Assembly: GCF_963576675.1 (NCBI RefSeq)
Contig: NC_088911.1
Location: 134,853,929-134,917,928, forward strand
DNA: 64,000 nucleotides
Reading direction: 5' to 3'
Source: Euphorbia lathyris
Lineage: Eukaryota; Streptophyta; Magnoliopsida; Malpighiales; Euphorbiaceae
In this document: one piece after another, positions 1 through 11,493 of the stretch
Layout: every line of letters begins with the position of its first letter
Numbering within the stretch: position 1 is the first letter of the stretch
Position numbers and translations under genes: made by a program
The notes under the pieces: model-generated
What the model saw: only the letters and a program-made list of their open reading frames with translations
What the model was told of the DNA's origin: nothing
Database searches by the model: none

Positions 1-913
1 TCATCTCCTATCACCTAGTCAGCCTGCATCAAAAAAAAAAAAAAGCCATAACTAAATTTGGAAATAAAAGAGTAGCACAAATAAATTTGAAAATGACACA
101 TTTGCAATTTTCAAGGATTAGCATGATCAATGTACATAAATCAAATAAAAATTCATGTAAAACTGTTAGGGTTGATAAAGTTAGGTTCGCCTTTCATGTT
201 AAGGGGATACTTTAGTTATTAGATTAATTTGTTTATAAAAAAAAATACTCTAATATATCTTGACATTTAATCTAAGTGAAATTTTCATAAAAAAAAAAAT
301 CTAAGTGAAATTTGATGGTTTTAATTGATTTATAAACAGATATAAATTTAGGAAAAAATTTACTTACTTTTTACAATTGAGTGCAACTTAATTGTAATGA
401 CTAATTATTGCTCACATAAAATGGATGTTAATTTCAAATTCATTCACTAAACAATTTAATTGCATGTAATTAAATTTTTAATTAATTTATATATATTTGA
501 TAAACACGAGTACATCATTTCATTGATAAGAAAATTGCAAGTACAACACGAAAAGTAAGGAATAAAAACTTACATAAGGCTATGCCTGATACAAAATCCA
601 TATAGGTAAGAAAATGACTACAAAGAGCAAAACAAACCATTACATATACTACTTCAAACTCCAAATTCGTAGAAAAACATCTGGAATCCAATCTTCATCA
701 TTTAAACTCTTTCGAATCTTTGGATCGAAGTCCTTTCTTTTGCAACCACGTAGATGTAGTGATCTACATATAAGATTTATCATTTCTGCTCTTGCTAAAT
801 CAGAAAACGTTACAAATGAAAAGATAATAAACAACAAATGCAATTCAAACGGAATAAAAGATCCGGTAAAATATATAATATCTAAAAACAAAGAAATTAT
901 AGAACAAAGAAAA
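1..913. other. AT-rich flanking DNA, no recognised gene
   Basis: This stretch is AT-rich with many short A and T runs. The only modest frame is an 80-codon one on the minus strand (891-649) ending near the residues DWIPDVFLRIW; I do not recognise it. Downstream of it on the same strand (about 560-500) the sequence looks like a plant transcript tail, so a decayed gene or LINE end is possible but unproven. The last five bases, GAAAA at 909-913, are the left target-site duplication of the next element. Confidence 0.4.
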
Positions 914-2109
914 TGATGCAGATCGGGTAACGGGCGATAGTTTTCAATCGTAAACTACCAAAGATATTCTCAAGCTAAACTTGAAGAAGCCGTGAAACCC
1001 CCAGATTTACAAGCTAAACTTGAAGGAATTAGAAATCCCCATTGTTAAGAGGGGTGAACCCTAAAAACACTCTCAAAGAGAATATATAATTTGATTGATA
1101 AAAAAGTTCCTTCTTACAATGGAAATGATGAATTTATATCATCCAAGACCTAAAGATGAAATTACAATAAAGGGTGGTCACTTATAACTAAATAGATAAA
1201 CCTTAAAGGGGTAAGGTGGGATAATGGAAAACAAGTGGCAAACTAGTAAATAAGAGCTAATGACAAAAGAACAATTATTAATAGCAAAACAGTAAATATA
1301 GTAGACAGGCTGGTGTCAGACTTGTCCCCCCTTGGTGAGCAAGTAATCCCCAATTCTCCTTAGTGGGTAAGTAATCCCAAGTCTCCTTGGTGAGCAAGTA
1401 ACCCCAAAGGATACACATGAGGAGATACATCAGATAGATACCTAGAAGTAGATCCATCCAAGTAGATACCTGAAGGAGATACCTCGAAGTAGATCCATCT
1501 AGTAGATCCATCGAAGTAGGTCCATCGAATAGATCCGTCAAGGAGATCCGTCGAAGAGATCCGTCGAAGGAGATCCGTCATAGGAGATCCGTCAAAGGAG
1601 ATCCATCAAAGGAGATCCATCAAAGGAGATCCGTCAAAGGAGATCCATCAGAGAGATCCGTTGAAGAGACCCATCGAAGAGATCCGTAAAAGGAGATCCG
1701 TCGAAGAGATCCATCAAAGGAGATCCATCGAAGAGATCTATCGAAGAGATCCATCGAAGAGATCCTTCAAAGGAGATCCGCCGAAGAGATCCATCAAAGG
1801 AGATCCATCGGAGAGATCCATCGAAGAGATCCTTCAAAGGAGATCCGTCGAAGAGATCCATCGAAGAGATCCTTCAAAGGAGATCCACCGAAGAGATCCA
1901 TCAAAGGAGATCCATCGAAGAGATCCTTCAAAGGAGATCCGTCAAAGAGATCCGCCCAGGTAGATACACTTAAAAGAAAAAGATATACTGGAACTTTAAG
2001 TGTGTCTTCCTCCTCTTCTGAATCACTTTCCCCACATACCTGACGAAATTTGTTACCTTGCTACTTCCCTAACCTGGACTTGGGATTTGTTGAAAAGATG
2101 TCCGCATCA
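914..2109 (-). repeat. 3' LTR of the short non-autonomous element
   Basis: About 1196 bp, complete from TGATGC to GCATCA on the minus strand. It matches the partner LTR at 2386-3561 closely, apart from length changes in the internal 13/14-bp repeat array and the 36 bp missing from the partner. The stretch reading TTTTTATCAATCAAA on the minus strand, followed by TTCTCTTTGAGA, recurs in the chromovirus LTR at 6728-7236, which also begins TGATGCGGACATC. Confidence 0.85.
1505..1963. repeat. 13/14-bp minisatellite within LTR
   Basis: About 30 tandem variants of GGAGATCCRTCRAA with units of 13 or 14 bp, alternating GAGATCC cores with RTCAAAG or RTCGAAG spacers. It lies inside the LTR. The Arg/Ser/Asp/Glu-rich frames across it are by-products of the repeat and are not genes. 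Confidence 0.9.
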
Positions 2110-2181
2110 TACTCTCTTTCTTAAAAAAAAAAAAACAGGATCACACTTGCCTTTAAACACCAGCAGACCATATGCTCTTTA

Positions 2182-2385
2182 TCACTCGAACTGCCCTTCC
2201 CATTCGTCCAGTGTTCCATGAAGCTCTTGGTCGTCGTCATTGTAGGTGTACTCTTTTTGGCTCCATCCAACGTCCTCCAACTCATCATCACAGTAGAACC
2301 TATCTTCATTATCTTCACAATTAGGAGCTCCGCTTTGGTTCCACTCAATGTTCCTTGACTCCTCTTCATAAAACCTACCTTCATA
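2182..2385 (-). pseudogene. Internal remnant with a short acidic frame
   Basis: Between the LTRs a minus-strand frame of about 70 codons is rich in Glu, Asp, Tyr and Trp, with a loose internal repeat (FYEEESRNIEWNQ then FYCDDELEDVGWSQ). It starts inside the truncated 5' LTR, so it has no natural start. I do not recognise it. It may be the surviving end of a gag or other ORF of the parental element; no catalytic motif is present. Confidence 0.4.
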
Positions 2386-3561
2386 GTAAACTACCAAAGA
2401 TATTTTTAAGCTAAACTTGAAGGAGCCGTGAAACCCTCAGATTTACAAGCTAAACTTGAAGGAATTAGAAATCCCCATTGTTAAGAGGGGTGAACCCTAA
2501 AAACACTCTCAAAGAGAATATATAATTTGATTGATAAAAAAAGTTTCTTCTTACAATGGAAAGGATGAATTTATATCATCCAAGACCTAAAGATGAAATT
2601 ACAATAAAGGGTGGTCACTTATAACTAAATAGATAAACCTTAAAGGGGTAAGGTGGGATAATGAAAAATAAGTGGCAAACTAGTAAATAAGAACTAATGA
2701 CAAAACAACAATTATTAATAGCAAAACAGTAAATATAGTGGACAGGCTGGTGTCAGACTTGTCCCCCCTTGGTGAGCAAGTAATCCCCAATTCTCCTTAG
2801 TGGGTAAGTAATCCCAAGTCTCCTTGGTGAGCAAGTAACCCCAAAGGATACACATGAGGAGATACATCGGATAGATACCCAGAAGTAGATCCATCCAAGT
2901 AGATAACTGAAGGAGATACCTCGAAGTAGATCCATCTAGTAGATCCATCGAAGTAGGTCCATCGAATAGATCCGTCAAGGAGATCCGTCGAAGGAGATCC
3001 GTCATAGGAGATCCGTCCAAGGAGATCCATCAAAGGAGATCCGTCAAAGGAGATCCTTCAAAGGAGATCCGTCAAAGGAGATCCGTCAAAGGAGATCCAT
3101 CGGAGAGATTCGTCGAAGACACCCATCGAAGAGATCCGTAAAAGGAGATCCGTCGAAGAGATCCATCAAAGGAGATCCGTCGAAGAGATCCGTCGAAGAG
3201 ATCCTTCAAAGGAGATCCGCCGAAGAGATCCATCAAAGGAGATCCATCAGAGAGATCCATCGAAGAGATCCTTCAAAGGAGATCCGTCGAAGAGATCCGT
3301 TGAAGAGATCCATCGAAGAGATCCTTCAAAGGAGATCCGCCGAAGAGATCCATCAAAGGAGATCCATCGGAGAGATCCTTCAAAGGAGATCCGTCAAAGA
3401 CATCCGCCCAGGTAGATACACTTAAAAGAAAAAGATATACTGGAACTTTAAGTGTGTCTTCCTCCTCTTCTGAATCACTTTCCCCACATACCTGACGAAA
3501 TTTGTTACCTTGCTACTTCCCTAACCTGGACTTGGGATTTGTTGAAAAGATGTCCGCATCA
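2386..3561 (-). repeat. 5' LTR of the short non-autonomous element, 3' end missing
   Basis: About 1176 bp and a direct repeat of 950-2109. The 36 bp that end the other LTR (914-949) are absent here. Homology stops at GTAAACTACC (2386) and internal sequence follows immediately, which is why no primer-binding site is visible. Confidence 0.85.
2940..3413. repeat. 13/14-bp minisatellite within LTR, second copy
   Basis: The same GGAGATCCRTCRAA family as at 1505-1963, but about 15 bp longer and with a different order of variants. The two LTRs have therefore diverged in array length since insertion. Confidence 0.9.
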
Positions 3562-4068
3562 GAAAAGAACAAAAAAACAGAACGGTACAAGGAGGAAAAA
3601 GGAATACAATCTTCCTTCTTCCTCCTTAAATAAAAACTACAGCTTGAAAGAAAAAATACTTAATTAACAAAAGGAATCCATTGATGAATTTGGTGAATAA
3701 ACAAGGAGGCGCTGCAAAATGGAAAAGGGGAAGAAGAAAGCAGTTATGTGGAGGATATTCAAATCTTAAAGCAAATACTTAATTCTGGTACTATAAGAAA
3801 ACTAAAACAAAGAGAAACATTTAATTAATTTTTATATATAATAATATAGGATAAGGGTCAAATTTAATCCTAATGTTTTAGGAAAACTATAAATTTAGTT
3901 CCAACTTATAAAATGGTGCAAATTTAACTCTAACGTTTGTAAAAAAAGATCAATTTTAGCCATGCATTACCGAAAATTGAAAAAAAAGACTGATTTGCTT
4001 GTTATTTATCAGTCACATAGGACCTTCCAAATAAGTTTATCTTTATATATATATATATATATATAAAG
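3562..4068. other. Unassigned AT-rich spacer
   Basis: No gene seen. The stretch ends in an AT dinucleotide run (about 4045-4065) that forms the left flank of the MITE. Confidence 0.5.
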
Positions 4069-4616
4069 GGGTTAATACATATATTTGTCCCTATGTTTTC
4101 GCGGAAAAACAGATTTACCCTTAATTCAAATAAACCCGCAAAACTATCCCTAAATTTTCCATAAACATGCAATTATACCCTAATCTAACAGAGCTGCTAA
4201 ACGGCGATGACATCAAACCTTCTTGTCTCCAAAAAAATTGGATGACGACAATCAAAATTCATTTGGTTTCTTATTGTTTTCTATTGCTATTGCTTTTGGA
4301 TTAATTAGGAGGTTTAGACGCCGTTTTATTAGGTTGATTGAGCTTTTATGAAAATGAATTTGACTAATCTGTTCTTCTAACTTGCTTTTAATCGAAATTA
4401 AATATGCATATTTTTTTCTGTTTGTGATTGGTTGTTCTTTTCTGAAGTTTTTCTGGAGACAAGCAGGTTTGATGTGAACGTCGTTTAACAGCTCTGTTAG
4501 ATTAGGGTATAATTGTAGGTTCCTGAAAAATTCAGGGATAGTTTTGTGGGTTTATTTAATTTAAGGGCAAATCTGTTTTTCCGAGAAAACACAAGGGCAA
4601 ATATGTGTATTAACCC
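4069..4616. mobile_element. Mutator-like foldback MITE
   Basis: The element starts GGGTTAATACA and ends TGTATTAACCC. The arms are inverted copies of each other for about 180 bp (4069-about 4245 against about 4440-4616, roughly 85-90% by eye). A 9-bp duplication TATATAAAG flanks it at 4060-4068 and 4617-4625. Long terminal inverted repeats with 9-bp duplications are the signature of Mutator-like elements. The central 190 bp has no transposase frame, so it is non-autonomous. The flank is AT-rich, so part of the duplication could be coincidence. Confidence 0.8.
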
Positions 4617-4639
4617 TATATAAAGAGTAGGGGAAGTGG

Positions 4640-5070
4640 GTAGCTAGCAACCAATACATCCGGACTAGATGAGTACCCCCTGAACAACCCGCTGTAAACC
4701 CATTAACCCAAATATATTAAATAAAAAGGAAAATAAAAGCATCACAGGAATCCGGGTGGGAGTTCCACCAGTGCAGCTCCAAATCTCCGAGTGCAAACTT
4801 GCCAATGAATCTGTGGCCTGGTTTCCTTCCCGGTAGATATGTGAAACAACAATGGTCATGGAGGAGATACACGATAAACATAACAGCCAGACTTAACGAA
4901 CGGTCCAAGGGACGTGCACTGAACCACTTCAAAAGAGAAAAACAACGTAGCTCGAGCCACATTCTAACCATAATAATCACCAATTTTTCTCCCAAGCCGT
5001 CCTGTCAGCAAAGACGGCACTTCTTAACTCCTTCCAGTAAGTTAGTATTATTCATTTTAGAATGATGAAT
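4640..5070 (-). pseudogene. Decayed LINE (L1-type) 3' end, RNase H remnant
   Basis: The minus strand encodes, in pieces across frames, a region like the C-terminus of plant L1-type LINE ORF2. HIYREGNQATDSLAS (about 4840-4795) matches the end of the RNase H domain, where the usual pattern is H-x-REGN-x-x-AD-x-LA. A WW-N-S-HPD stretch follows in an overlapping frame. Two frames must be combined, so frameshifts are present, and everything upstream (endonuclease, RT) is missing. An RNase H-like fragment of another retroelement is the alternative. Confidence 0.5.
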
Positions 5071-6727
5071 TGGATATTAGCGTTCATTAGTGAGATTTAA
5101 TCTCGTATTGACGGTTTTAATTTCATGAGTTTATAACTTTCTATTCTATTCACTTTACTCCCCCATTTTGAACTTTCTGTTTTATTCACTTTAGTTTATA
5201 ATTTGGAACATTTTGTTTTATTCACTTTAGTCCTTGATTTTGGAATTTTCTGTTTTCTTCACTTTAGTCCCTGATTTAACTTTCTAATTTATTCACTTTG
5301 GTACCTGTAACTATATTTTCTGTTATTAGTACATTTAAACCAATTAATCTTATTTTAATTATTTTAGCATTCAAACCACAAGTTTATATTTTATTTAATT
5401 TTTAAAACTTACTAACAAATGTTTTGTGCAGTTTCAGGACGAACAAAGTTGAAAACAGGTGAGAATTGAGGGAAATAAAGTAGCAGATATTTCCGACAGA
5501 CGTTTTATCAGTGTATTAGTAGGAAATCAGAAGCAGGCCATCCCAAATTTTTGTTACGAAGACACGTCTATCAGTAATTCTGAAACTTATATTTTTCTTA
5601 CTATTTTCTTAATCAAATTGATTTCTTTGCTTGCAATTAAAATTTTGTAGGTCTTATAGTGATAATTGATTTCTTACTATTTAGTTCATTTATTTTGAAA
5701 TTGTTTGTTTGCTTACTTATTTTTTGTATTAATATGCAATATGACATGAACAAGATTTCTCTAAACAAAATGAGTATTTTCAAAAGAGCTTCAAACCTAA
5801 AACAATAACGTGATTAGTCTAATTGTGCTTAAAATATTAAGTTGGGGGCCGATGGTTTCAGCGGACGTTGGGGTCCTTAATGTTTTCTCTTAGGAGTATA
5901 TTACCTTTCCCCAAAGTGTATCAAACTTCCTGAACCCACTTTTGCTTGACCCAGTTTGTGCTCTCAATTGCGCTCCGAGCCCAAAACAGTCGTTTCATCT
6001 ACCAATTAGGCGTTCACCCTACAATGACGCTAAATCTGTTTTTTCCAATAACCATAAGACTAAATTTGTACTTTGTCCCACAATAATATATAACTGTTAA
6101 CTGTTCCGTTGTCTTCAAATTGCCTCAAAAGTTTGATATCTGCTTGGGTTGTGCTTGATCCAATCCAGAATTAATTACTTTTTATATTTTTTAAATTTAG
6201 ATTTATAAAAAATGAAGTAGGGATAGAGCCTCTAAAATAATGAACTCACATTTGATTACCACTATAGCTATACTTATATAAGTAGATTAGTCAGGATTTA
6301 CTTAGTGCCCATTTAACTCATTCTAACTATGGCCTATTTCTTTCGTTATGGACCAATAATTTGGTCCATACTAAAATTCTATATATATATTATGCTCAAC
6401 GTACGGTCCAACTTCGTCCAAATGACATTTTCTTACAATGAATTGACAAGCTCTTTGGAGAACAAACTATCAGCTTTTTCTCTTTGGCTGTGTACTATAT
6501 TAGAAGATATTCAGTTTATTTACCCCAAAAAAGAATATATAAAAAAGAAGAAGTGAGGTGTCTGTTTCTTGTAAATAAATTGTGTTAGAAGTTAGGGACT
6601 TTACCTTAACAGTAAAGAGAAATAAACGATGAATGAATTCATTTGTTTATTTTAGAGCCATTTAAGAAGAAATTGGCAGTTAATCATGTAGGGAGAAATT
6701 ATGAACACTATAAATTTGTAAGCGGTG
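5071..6727. other. Unassigned intergenic DNA
   Basis: AT-rich, without a coherent frame longer than about 75 codons and without recognisable domains, apart from the small degenerate array at 5140-5300. Confidence 0.5.
5140..5300. repeat. Degenerate tandem motif TTTATTCACTTTAGT
   Basis: About five imperfect copies, spaced roughly 35-45 bp, of a module reading TTTATTCACTTTAGTCC followed by GATTTTGGAA-like sequence. This looks like a decayed repeat and has no coding potential. Confidence 0.6.
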
Positions 6728-7236
6728 TGATGCGGACATCCTAACTGGGATCGCTGATCACACGCACTCTGGCAGATCCTCAGACATCGGACCCACGGAG
6801 GTTGTACTTAGGAGGGCGGATCCCTAGGACATACGAGCGGGGAGGATCTAGGAGTACACAAGGAGGCGAATCAACATCTACCCTTGGGCGGATCTCGGTT
6901 TACTTCCTCCTGAAATAATTCACCAACACCCCTGACAATCCGTACATGTACCATTGTACTGATTGTCGGGGCGTATCACCTATTTTACCATTTTATGGAT
7001 AGCCTTATTGAAACCCTAGTAGGGGTAATCATTGTCTTTTATTATCATTAAGGGGATGTATTTAAACCCCCATTTTGTAAGGATGAAACAACTTTTTATC
7101 AATCAAAAATCATTCTCTTTGAGAAACTAAGGTTTATACCTTGTTATTGGGATTCACTCCTTCTAGTTTAGCTAGAGAAGAACATCTTTGTTGGTTTACG
7201 ATTAAAACCTTCATTTATCGCTTTCAATCTGTATCA
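6728..7236 (+). repeat. 5' LTR of chromovirus-like element
   Basis: About 509 bp from TGATGCGGACATC to TGTATCA, directly followed by a primer-binding site. A TATA-like TATTTAAA lies near 7057. Its start and the TTTTTATCAATCAAA region match the LTRs of the small element at 914-3561. Confidence 0.8.
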
Positions 7237-7237
7237 G

Positions 7238-7251
7238 TTGGTATCAGAGCC
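7238..7251 (+). other. Primer-binding site, initiator Met tRNA
   Basis: TTGGTATCAGAGCC begins 2 bp after the LTR. It matches the TGGTATCAGAGC sequence complementary to the 3' end of plant initiator methionine tRNA, the usual primer of chromoviruses and most copia elements. Confidence 0.85.
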
Positions 7252-7283
7252 GATCGTTTCCTGACCCGAAACTTCTTTTGGCA

Positions 7284-8590
7284 ATGGTTCAACCCCGACA
7301 ACCGCAAGATTCCATGGAAACCAGTGACCGGAGGTATGAGGAGCTGAGGGAGCACCTCGCGGAGCAGATCCAAGCCAGCCATGAGCGGCAGAGGCAGACC
7401 GACCAACGGTTCCTAGAGCTAGCCACCTCCCTAGAAAACTTCAAACTAGAGGTTCTGGCTCTAATCCGACCAACCGCGGGAGGATCAACCCAGAGAAAGG
7501 AAGGAGTCCCTGAACAACAGCTTCCACAAATGGGTCCTAGGGATCCTGAGGTAAGAAGACCCAACTTTGTCCTTGTGCATAATGCTGATAGTGATAGTGA
7601 TGACTTTGAGGGTATCGGGGATGATGTTACCATGAGAGCTACGAGGGATGTTGGGCCTGTTGACAACCGACGTGTGGATGTTGCTAGAGTATATCCAGGT
7701 CTAGGAAACTTTGATAGAGATGATGCCTTTAAGCTAAAAATAGACTTACCATCTTTTGGAGGCGAATTGGATATAGAGGGATTCTTAGACTGGTTATCGG
7801 AAGTTGAACGTTTCTTTGAGTATGCTGGGATTCCTGATGAGAGGAAAGTGAGGCTGGTGGCGTATCGCTTGAAGGGTGGTGCATCAGTTTGGTGGGATCA
7901 GATGAGGGAAGAGAGAAGAAGAGGGGGCAGAGATCCGATTAGATCTTGGCTACGGATGAAGGCGATGTTGAGGGAGCGGTTCTTACCGCCGGATTATGAG
8001 TAGTATATTTATAGCTCCTACAGGGGATGCTCTCAAGGGACCCGTAGTGTCCATGAATATACCTCAGAGTTCTTGAGGCTTTCGGCAAGGGCCAACTTGT
8101 CAGAAACTGAAAGCCAAAAGACCTCTAGGTATCTAGAAGGGTTGAGATACAGATGGTGGTTCGGGTACAAGATGCCAGGAATTTAGCCCTCAAGGCTGAA
8201 TCCCAACTAACCGGGAGATCCAGGAGATCCGCCACTGCTGAGTATATACCTGGAGGAAGAGATAACATGAAGCCCTATGACAAAGGCAAGCAGGTGGCGA
8301 GTGCCAGTGGGGCCAAGGTCAACAGTGTGGGAAGGGGATCTGTTGGAGATACTAGACCGTACAAGGAAGCACCCATACCACCTAAGAGCAACAACCCGTA
8401 CACGAGGCCAGCGCCTTTTAAATGTTTTCGGTGCAATGAGCCAGGCCATAGGTCCAATGAATGTCCTAGGAGGAAGAGCGCCAACATGGTGGAGAGGTAT
8501 GAAGATGACTATGACGAAGGGGATGAAGTATTTTGTGAACCCTTAGGAAAAGATGATGATGAGGCGGGTGAAGAGAGATATGCCATTCAT
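7284..8590 (+). pseudogene. gag: Chromovirus-like gag, frameshifted
   Basis: The structural capsid/nucleocapsid polyprotein of the outer element. I take the ATG at 7284, 33 bp after the primer site. The N-terminus is Gln/Arg/Glu-rich and probably helical. The retrotransposon capsid domain runs from about 7735 (PSFGGELDIEGFLDWL) through GGASVWWDQM to RERFLPPDYE, where TAG (about 8001-8003) replaces the expected Gln. After a frameshift near 8150 the frame resumes with a basic linker and a CCHC zinc knuckle, CFRCNEPGHRSNEC (about 8430-8471), which binds genomic RNA. An acidic stretch leads into the protease. One nonsense codon and one frameshift make it non-functional. Confidence 0.85.
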
Positions 8591-9043
8591 GTGGTACGGC
8601 GTTTGTTAGTCTCCAGCCGGATAGAGGGAGATCAGAGGCACAGACTATTCAATACCCGCTGTCTCGTGAAAGGTGGGCGATGCAATGTGATAATAGATAG
8701 TGGGAGCCAAGAGAACATTATGAGCAGCAACGCCGTTTGGAAATTCGGGTTGTTGGCGGAGGCGCATCCCGACCCCTATAGGGTGGGATGGATCAAAAAC
8801 GTGGGTGAACTTAGGGTGACCTAGAGATGCAGGGTACCTATTGCGATTGGTGATTACAGTGATGAGTCTGTTGTGATGTGGTCGATATGGATGCCTGCCA
8901 CCTATTGTTGGGCCGACCCTGGCAGTTTGATAATGACGCCATTCACGTAGGAAGAGAGAACACTTACAGATTTATGAAGAATGGGGTGAAGTTCGTACTT
9001 ACGCCAATGATGAGAGAGCCAAAGGCCGACGAGAAGTCTACCT
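8591..9043 (+). pseudogene. Chromovirus-like aspartic protease, interrupted
   Basis: This retroviral-type aspartic protease domain would cleave the polyprotein. The catalytic motif IIDSGSQENIM (about 8690-8722) keeps the D-S-G triad. A TAG stands at 8822-8824 and a frameshift lies near 8875, after which the typical DMDACHLLLGRPWQ segment (the C-terminal beta strand with L-L-G-R-P-W) is readable at 8884-8930. The frame runs into the SIRE-like LTR at 9044 and resumes in the same register after the duplicated TACCT at 44904. Confidence 0.85.
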
Positions 9044-10026
9044 TGTTGAAACACCTTTCCACATAATTTTGATTTGACAAAATTGTTTAAGTATAATTGA
9101 AATACATATTCTAAACACACTAAGTTTAAATGATTTGATTTATTCTACTAATGTGTTTGTTCAATGTTGAGTTAAATTGTTTATAAGACACAAGAATTAA
9201 AAGGCCCAAGCCCAATACAAGTGTCAAAGCCCAAGTCAAACAACTCAGTACTACTCGGCCCGCGTTTGTCAAAACGTTGTCGCTTTGGACAAAACGCAAC
9301 TCAGCGAAAGAAGGATCTAGAAGACCTTCGGGAACAACTTCAAGATGAAGCTGCTGAGTAGATTCGACAAACGTACAAGACAGCAGCTGGCTAAGGAAAA
9401 CTTCCAAACAAAGTATTTCTACTTTGGGTAAAGTTCAGATGACACAGTATGTTGTCCAGTTGACTTTACCATAAAAGGAGAGACATTCTGCTGAGCTGAC
9501 CGAGAACAGAAGATACACAAATCTGATTGGCAGAGAGCTCTGAGCAAGTCAGGATGACAACGACAGGAAGCCGTTTCCCTCCAACGGTTATTTCGAAATT
9601 CGAAATGACCGATGTCCAGACGTCTCTATAAATAGAGTGCCATCAGAAGCTTCATCACCAACAGAACTTGATCAAGCCATTACGCTGACCAAATCTCTAC
9701 GCAAAGTTCTGCAATCAAAAAGCAAAGCAACCTTACACTACATTCAATATCTTTTGTGTAAAAGTCTAGAGTGATTATTCAATCATCTAAAGTGTCTTAG
9801 CAAATCATTGTTTAGGAAAAACACTTATCATTTCTAGAGAATAGAAAGGAGAGGCTGAGTACTCGGTTATAGTACTCAGCGAGAGATTAGGATTGAGTAG
9901 AGGTATAGAGGAAGGTACTCTTGTTATACTCAGTTTCTAAGATTGTAAAAGGTTTGAGGCTCTACCTTTAAAGAGCTCAGTAGAGGATTCGAAATCTCAG
10001 AACGTGTTCCGGGGACAGGACGTAGG
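9044..10026 (+). repeat. 5' LTR of SIRE-like element, first part
   Basis: Nearly identical to 43568-44551 of the 3' LTR. The copy is cut after GTAGG (10022-10026) by the Athila-like element and continues at 16315. The 3' LTR supplies the empty site, with GGACGTAGGCTTAGAAG uninterrupted. Confidence 0.9.
9626..9635 (+). promoter_or_regulatory. LTR TATA box (SIRE-like)
   Basis: CTATAAATAG is conserved in the 3' LTR near 44150. It is the probable core promoter, so transcription would start about 30 bp downstream. Confidence 0.65.
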
Positions 10027-11487
10027 TGATAAGGGTCAAAAACCCCTATCTTTGGGTACGGTTTTAGGACGGTTTTTAGAGTTATTTGGTTAATAAGCGA
10101 GCAATTCTCGCATTTAAATGCTTTTGTGTGAGTTAGTTAGAAATTGGAAACGTTCTATTTACTTTTCGTCGTTTAGGCTCGTTTTGTGATCAATTTAGGC
10201 AAATACGGCCGAAATAGCATGCATATTAGAATTCCGTTATCTTTTGAAGCTAATTGGTCCGTCAAAAGTCGCACCAAACGAAGCGTTTGCTCAAAATAAG
10301 CGATTGACGGATCAATTTGGCTTTTGGACTAATGTTTTCTGGAGTTTTTATGCGTGTGCAGGTGTAAGTTCGGACGAAAAAGGGTATAAAAGTCACTCGG
10401 CGAGCAGGCCGCCATGCGCCTGCTCGGCGAGCAGACTTGCGGGAATTGGTCAAAAAGACCAATTCCGCCCCCACGAAGCCACGTTCGGCCCCACATCTTC
10501 CTACACCAACAAGGACACGAAATTAGGTCAAAACGAGACCGGAGACGCGGCTATAAATAGGAATTTCCAATTGTAAATTAGATATCTTTTACTTTTGTAA
10601 TTAGCTTAGCTTCCACCTTGAGAAATCCTCTCCACCTCCTCCATAACCTTCAAACCTCCATTGAAGACACCTCCGAAGCTCCGTTCACCAAGGATTACTC
10701 AAGCTCCATCCTTAAATCCTAGAAAGACGCCTGCATTGGTAGACAGGTTCCCTGAAAGGGATTTTTCTTCTTTTATATTCTGTCTAGCCTCTGATACATG
10801 CTATGAATTCTAGGTTTATTGTAACTTCGTGACAATTCCTTCATCTTTGATATATAATATAGATTTTGTTTATTCAACTGTTTTGATGTTTTAATCTTTG
10901 TCTTACGCTTTGTCTGATTGGTTTAACTCATTCGATAATCCCAAAATTAGGTTGGCACATATTGCGAGCTGAATCTGACCTAGTCAGTGCCTATAGGATT
11001 GACGACCCTATAGAAGATTAAGCCCAAATTACTGAGCCTTAGAGCTAGTTTCGGCCTTACAAGGGAATCACGAACTAGGGACTTTAGGAGGATAGGTCGG
11101 GTTAATCGCCTTGGACATAAGCGACTTAGTTTCAATTCAATTGCTTAAACACTCTATCATTGTTATCATCGTATTCCTTCATGTTCATTCAGTTAATTGC
11201 TTTGGTAAAAGATCAATTAGGGGTAGAGTAATTTAGTTAGGCTTAGAATAACTTAGCTAGAATTAGATAACTTAATTAGAATTAGTGTAATTCAACCTAG
11301 GAGTAGATTAATTAAACAAAACCAAACTCAAAACCCCCTAAGCCTAGATAACATTCGAGATCGAGTAGCTTGATACTTGCAGAAATAAATCCTGTGGACG
11401 ATAACCTGGACTTAAACCGGAAATTTATTACTTGATAACGACGGGGTACACTTATCCCTTAGTGAGGTTTCGCAAGAATCCGCATCA
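10027..11487 (+). repeat. 5' LTR of Athila-like element
   Basis: 1461 bp, TG to CA. The 110-codon frame beginning at 10244 occurs in both LTRs but ends in unrelated frames and resembles no known protein; I treat it as chance. Confidence 0.9.
10551..10560 (+). promoter_or_regulatory. LTR TATA box (Athila-like)
   Basis: CTATAAATAG lies in a GC-richer context 525 bp into the LTR and is conserved in the 3' LTR near 15378. Confidence 0.65.
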
Positions 11488-11493
11488 AGTTTT

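Larger units (their letters stand above)
914..3561 (-). mobile_element. Short non-autonomous LTR retrotransposon
   Basis: Two direct repeats of about 1.2 kb enclose only about 0.28 kb of internal DNA. On the minus strand the element begins TGATGCGGACATC (at 3561) and ends GATCTGCATCA (at 914), giving TGATGC/GCATCA terminal inverted repeats. It is flanked by a perfect 5-bp duplication, GAAAA, at 909-913 and 3562-3566. A purine-rich tract (AAGAAAGAGAGTA, minus strand, 2122-2110) precedes the 3' LTR as a polypurine tract should. The 5' LTR lacks its last 36 bp and no primer-binding site follows, so an internal deletion probably removed both. There is no gag or pol, so mobilisation must have been in trans. 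Confidence 0.85.

Noticed and set aside
649..891. Minus-strand 80-codon frame as a host gene exon
   Set aside because: No recognised domain, no clear splice context and no second exon; kept only as a note in the flank description.
1661..1963. 100-codon plus-strand frame rich in RRSIEEI repeats, and minus-strand partners
   Set aside because: Produced by the 13/14-bp minisatellite within the LTR; it has no support outside the repeat and differs between the two LTRs.
5459..5650. 63-codon frame in the intergenic spacer
   Set aside because: Short, without homology that I recognise and without an appropriate start context.
7238..7251. tRNA-like sequence at LTR ends (also 11494, 18568, 25635)
   Set aside because: These are primer-binding sites complementary to tRNA 3' ends. 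No cloverleaf or internal promoter boxes are present, so they are not tRNA genes.
10244..10576. 110-codon frame in the Athila-like LTR, also at 15052
   Set aside because: It lies within an LTR, overlaps the TATA box, and the C-termini of the two copies diverge after the hairpin indel. It is conserved only because the LTRs are recent duplicates.
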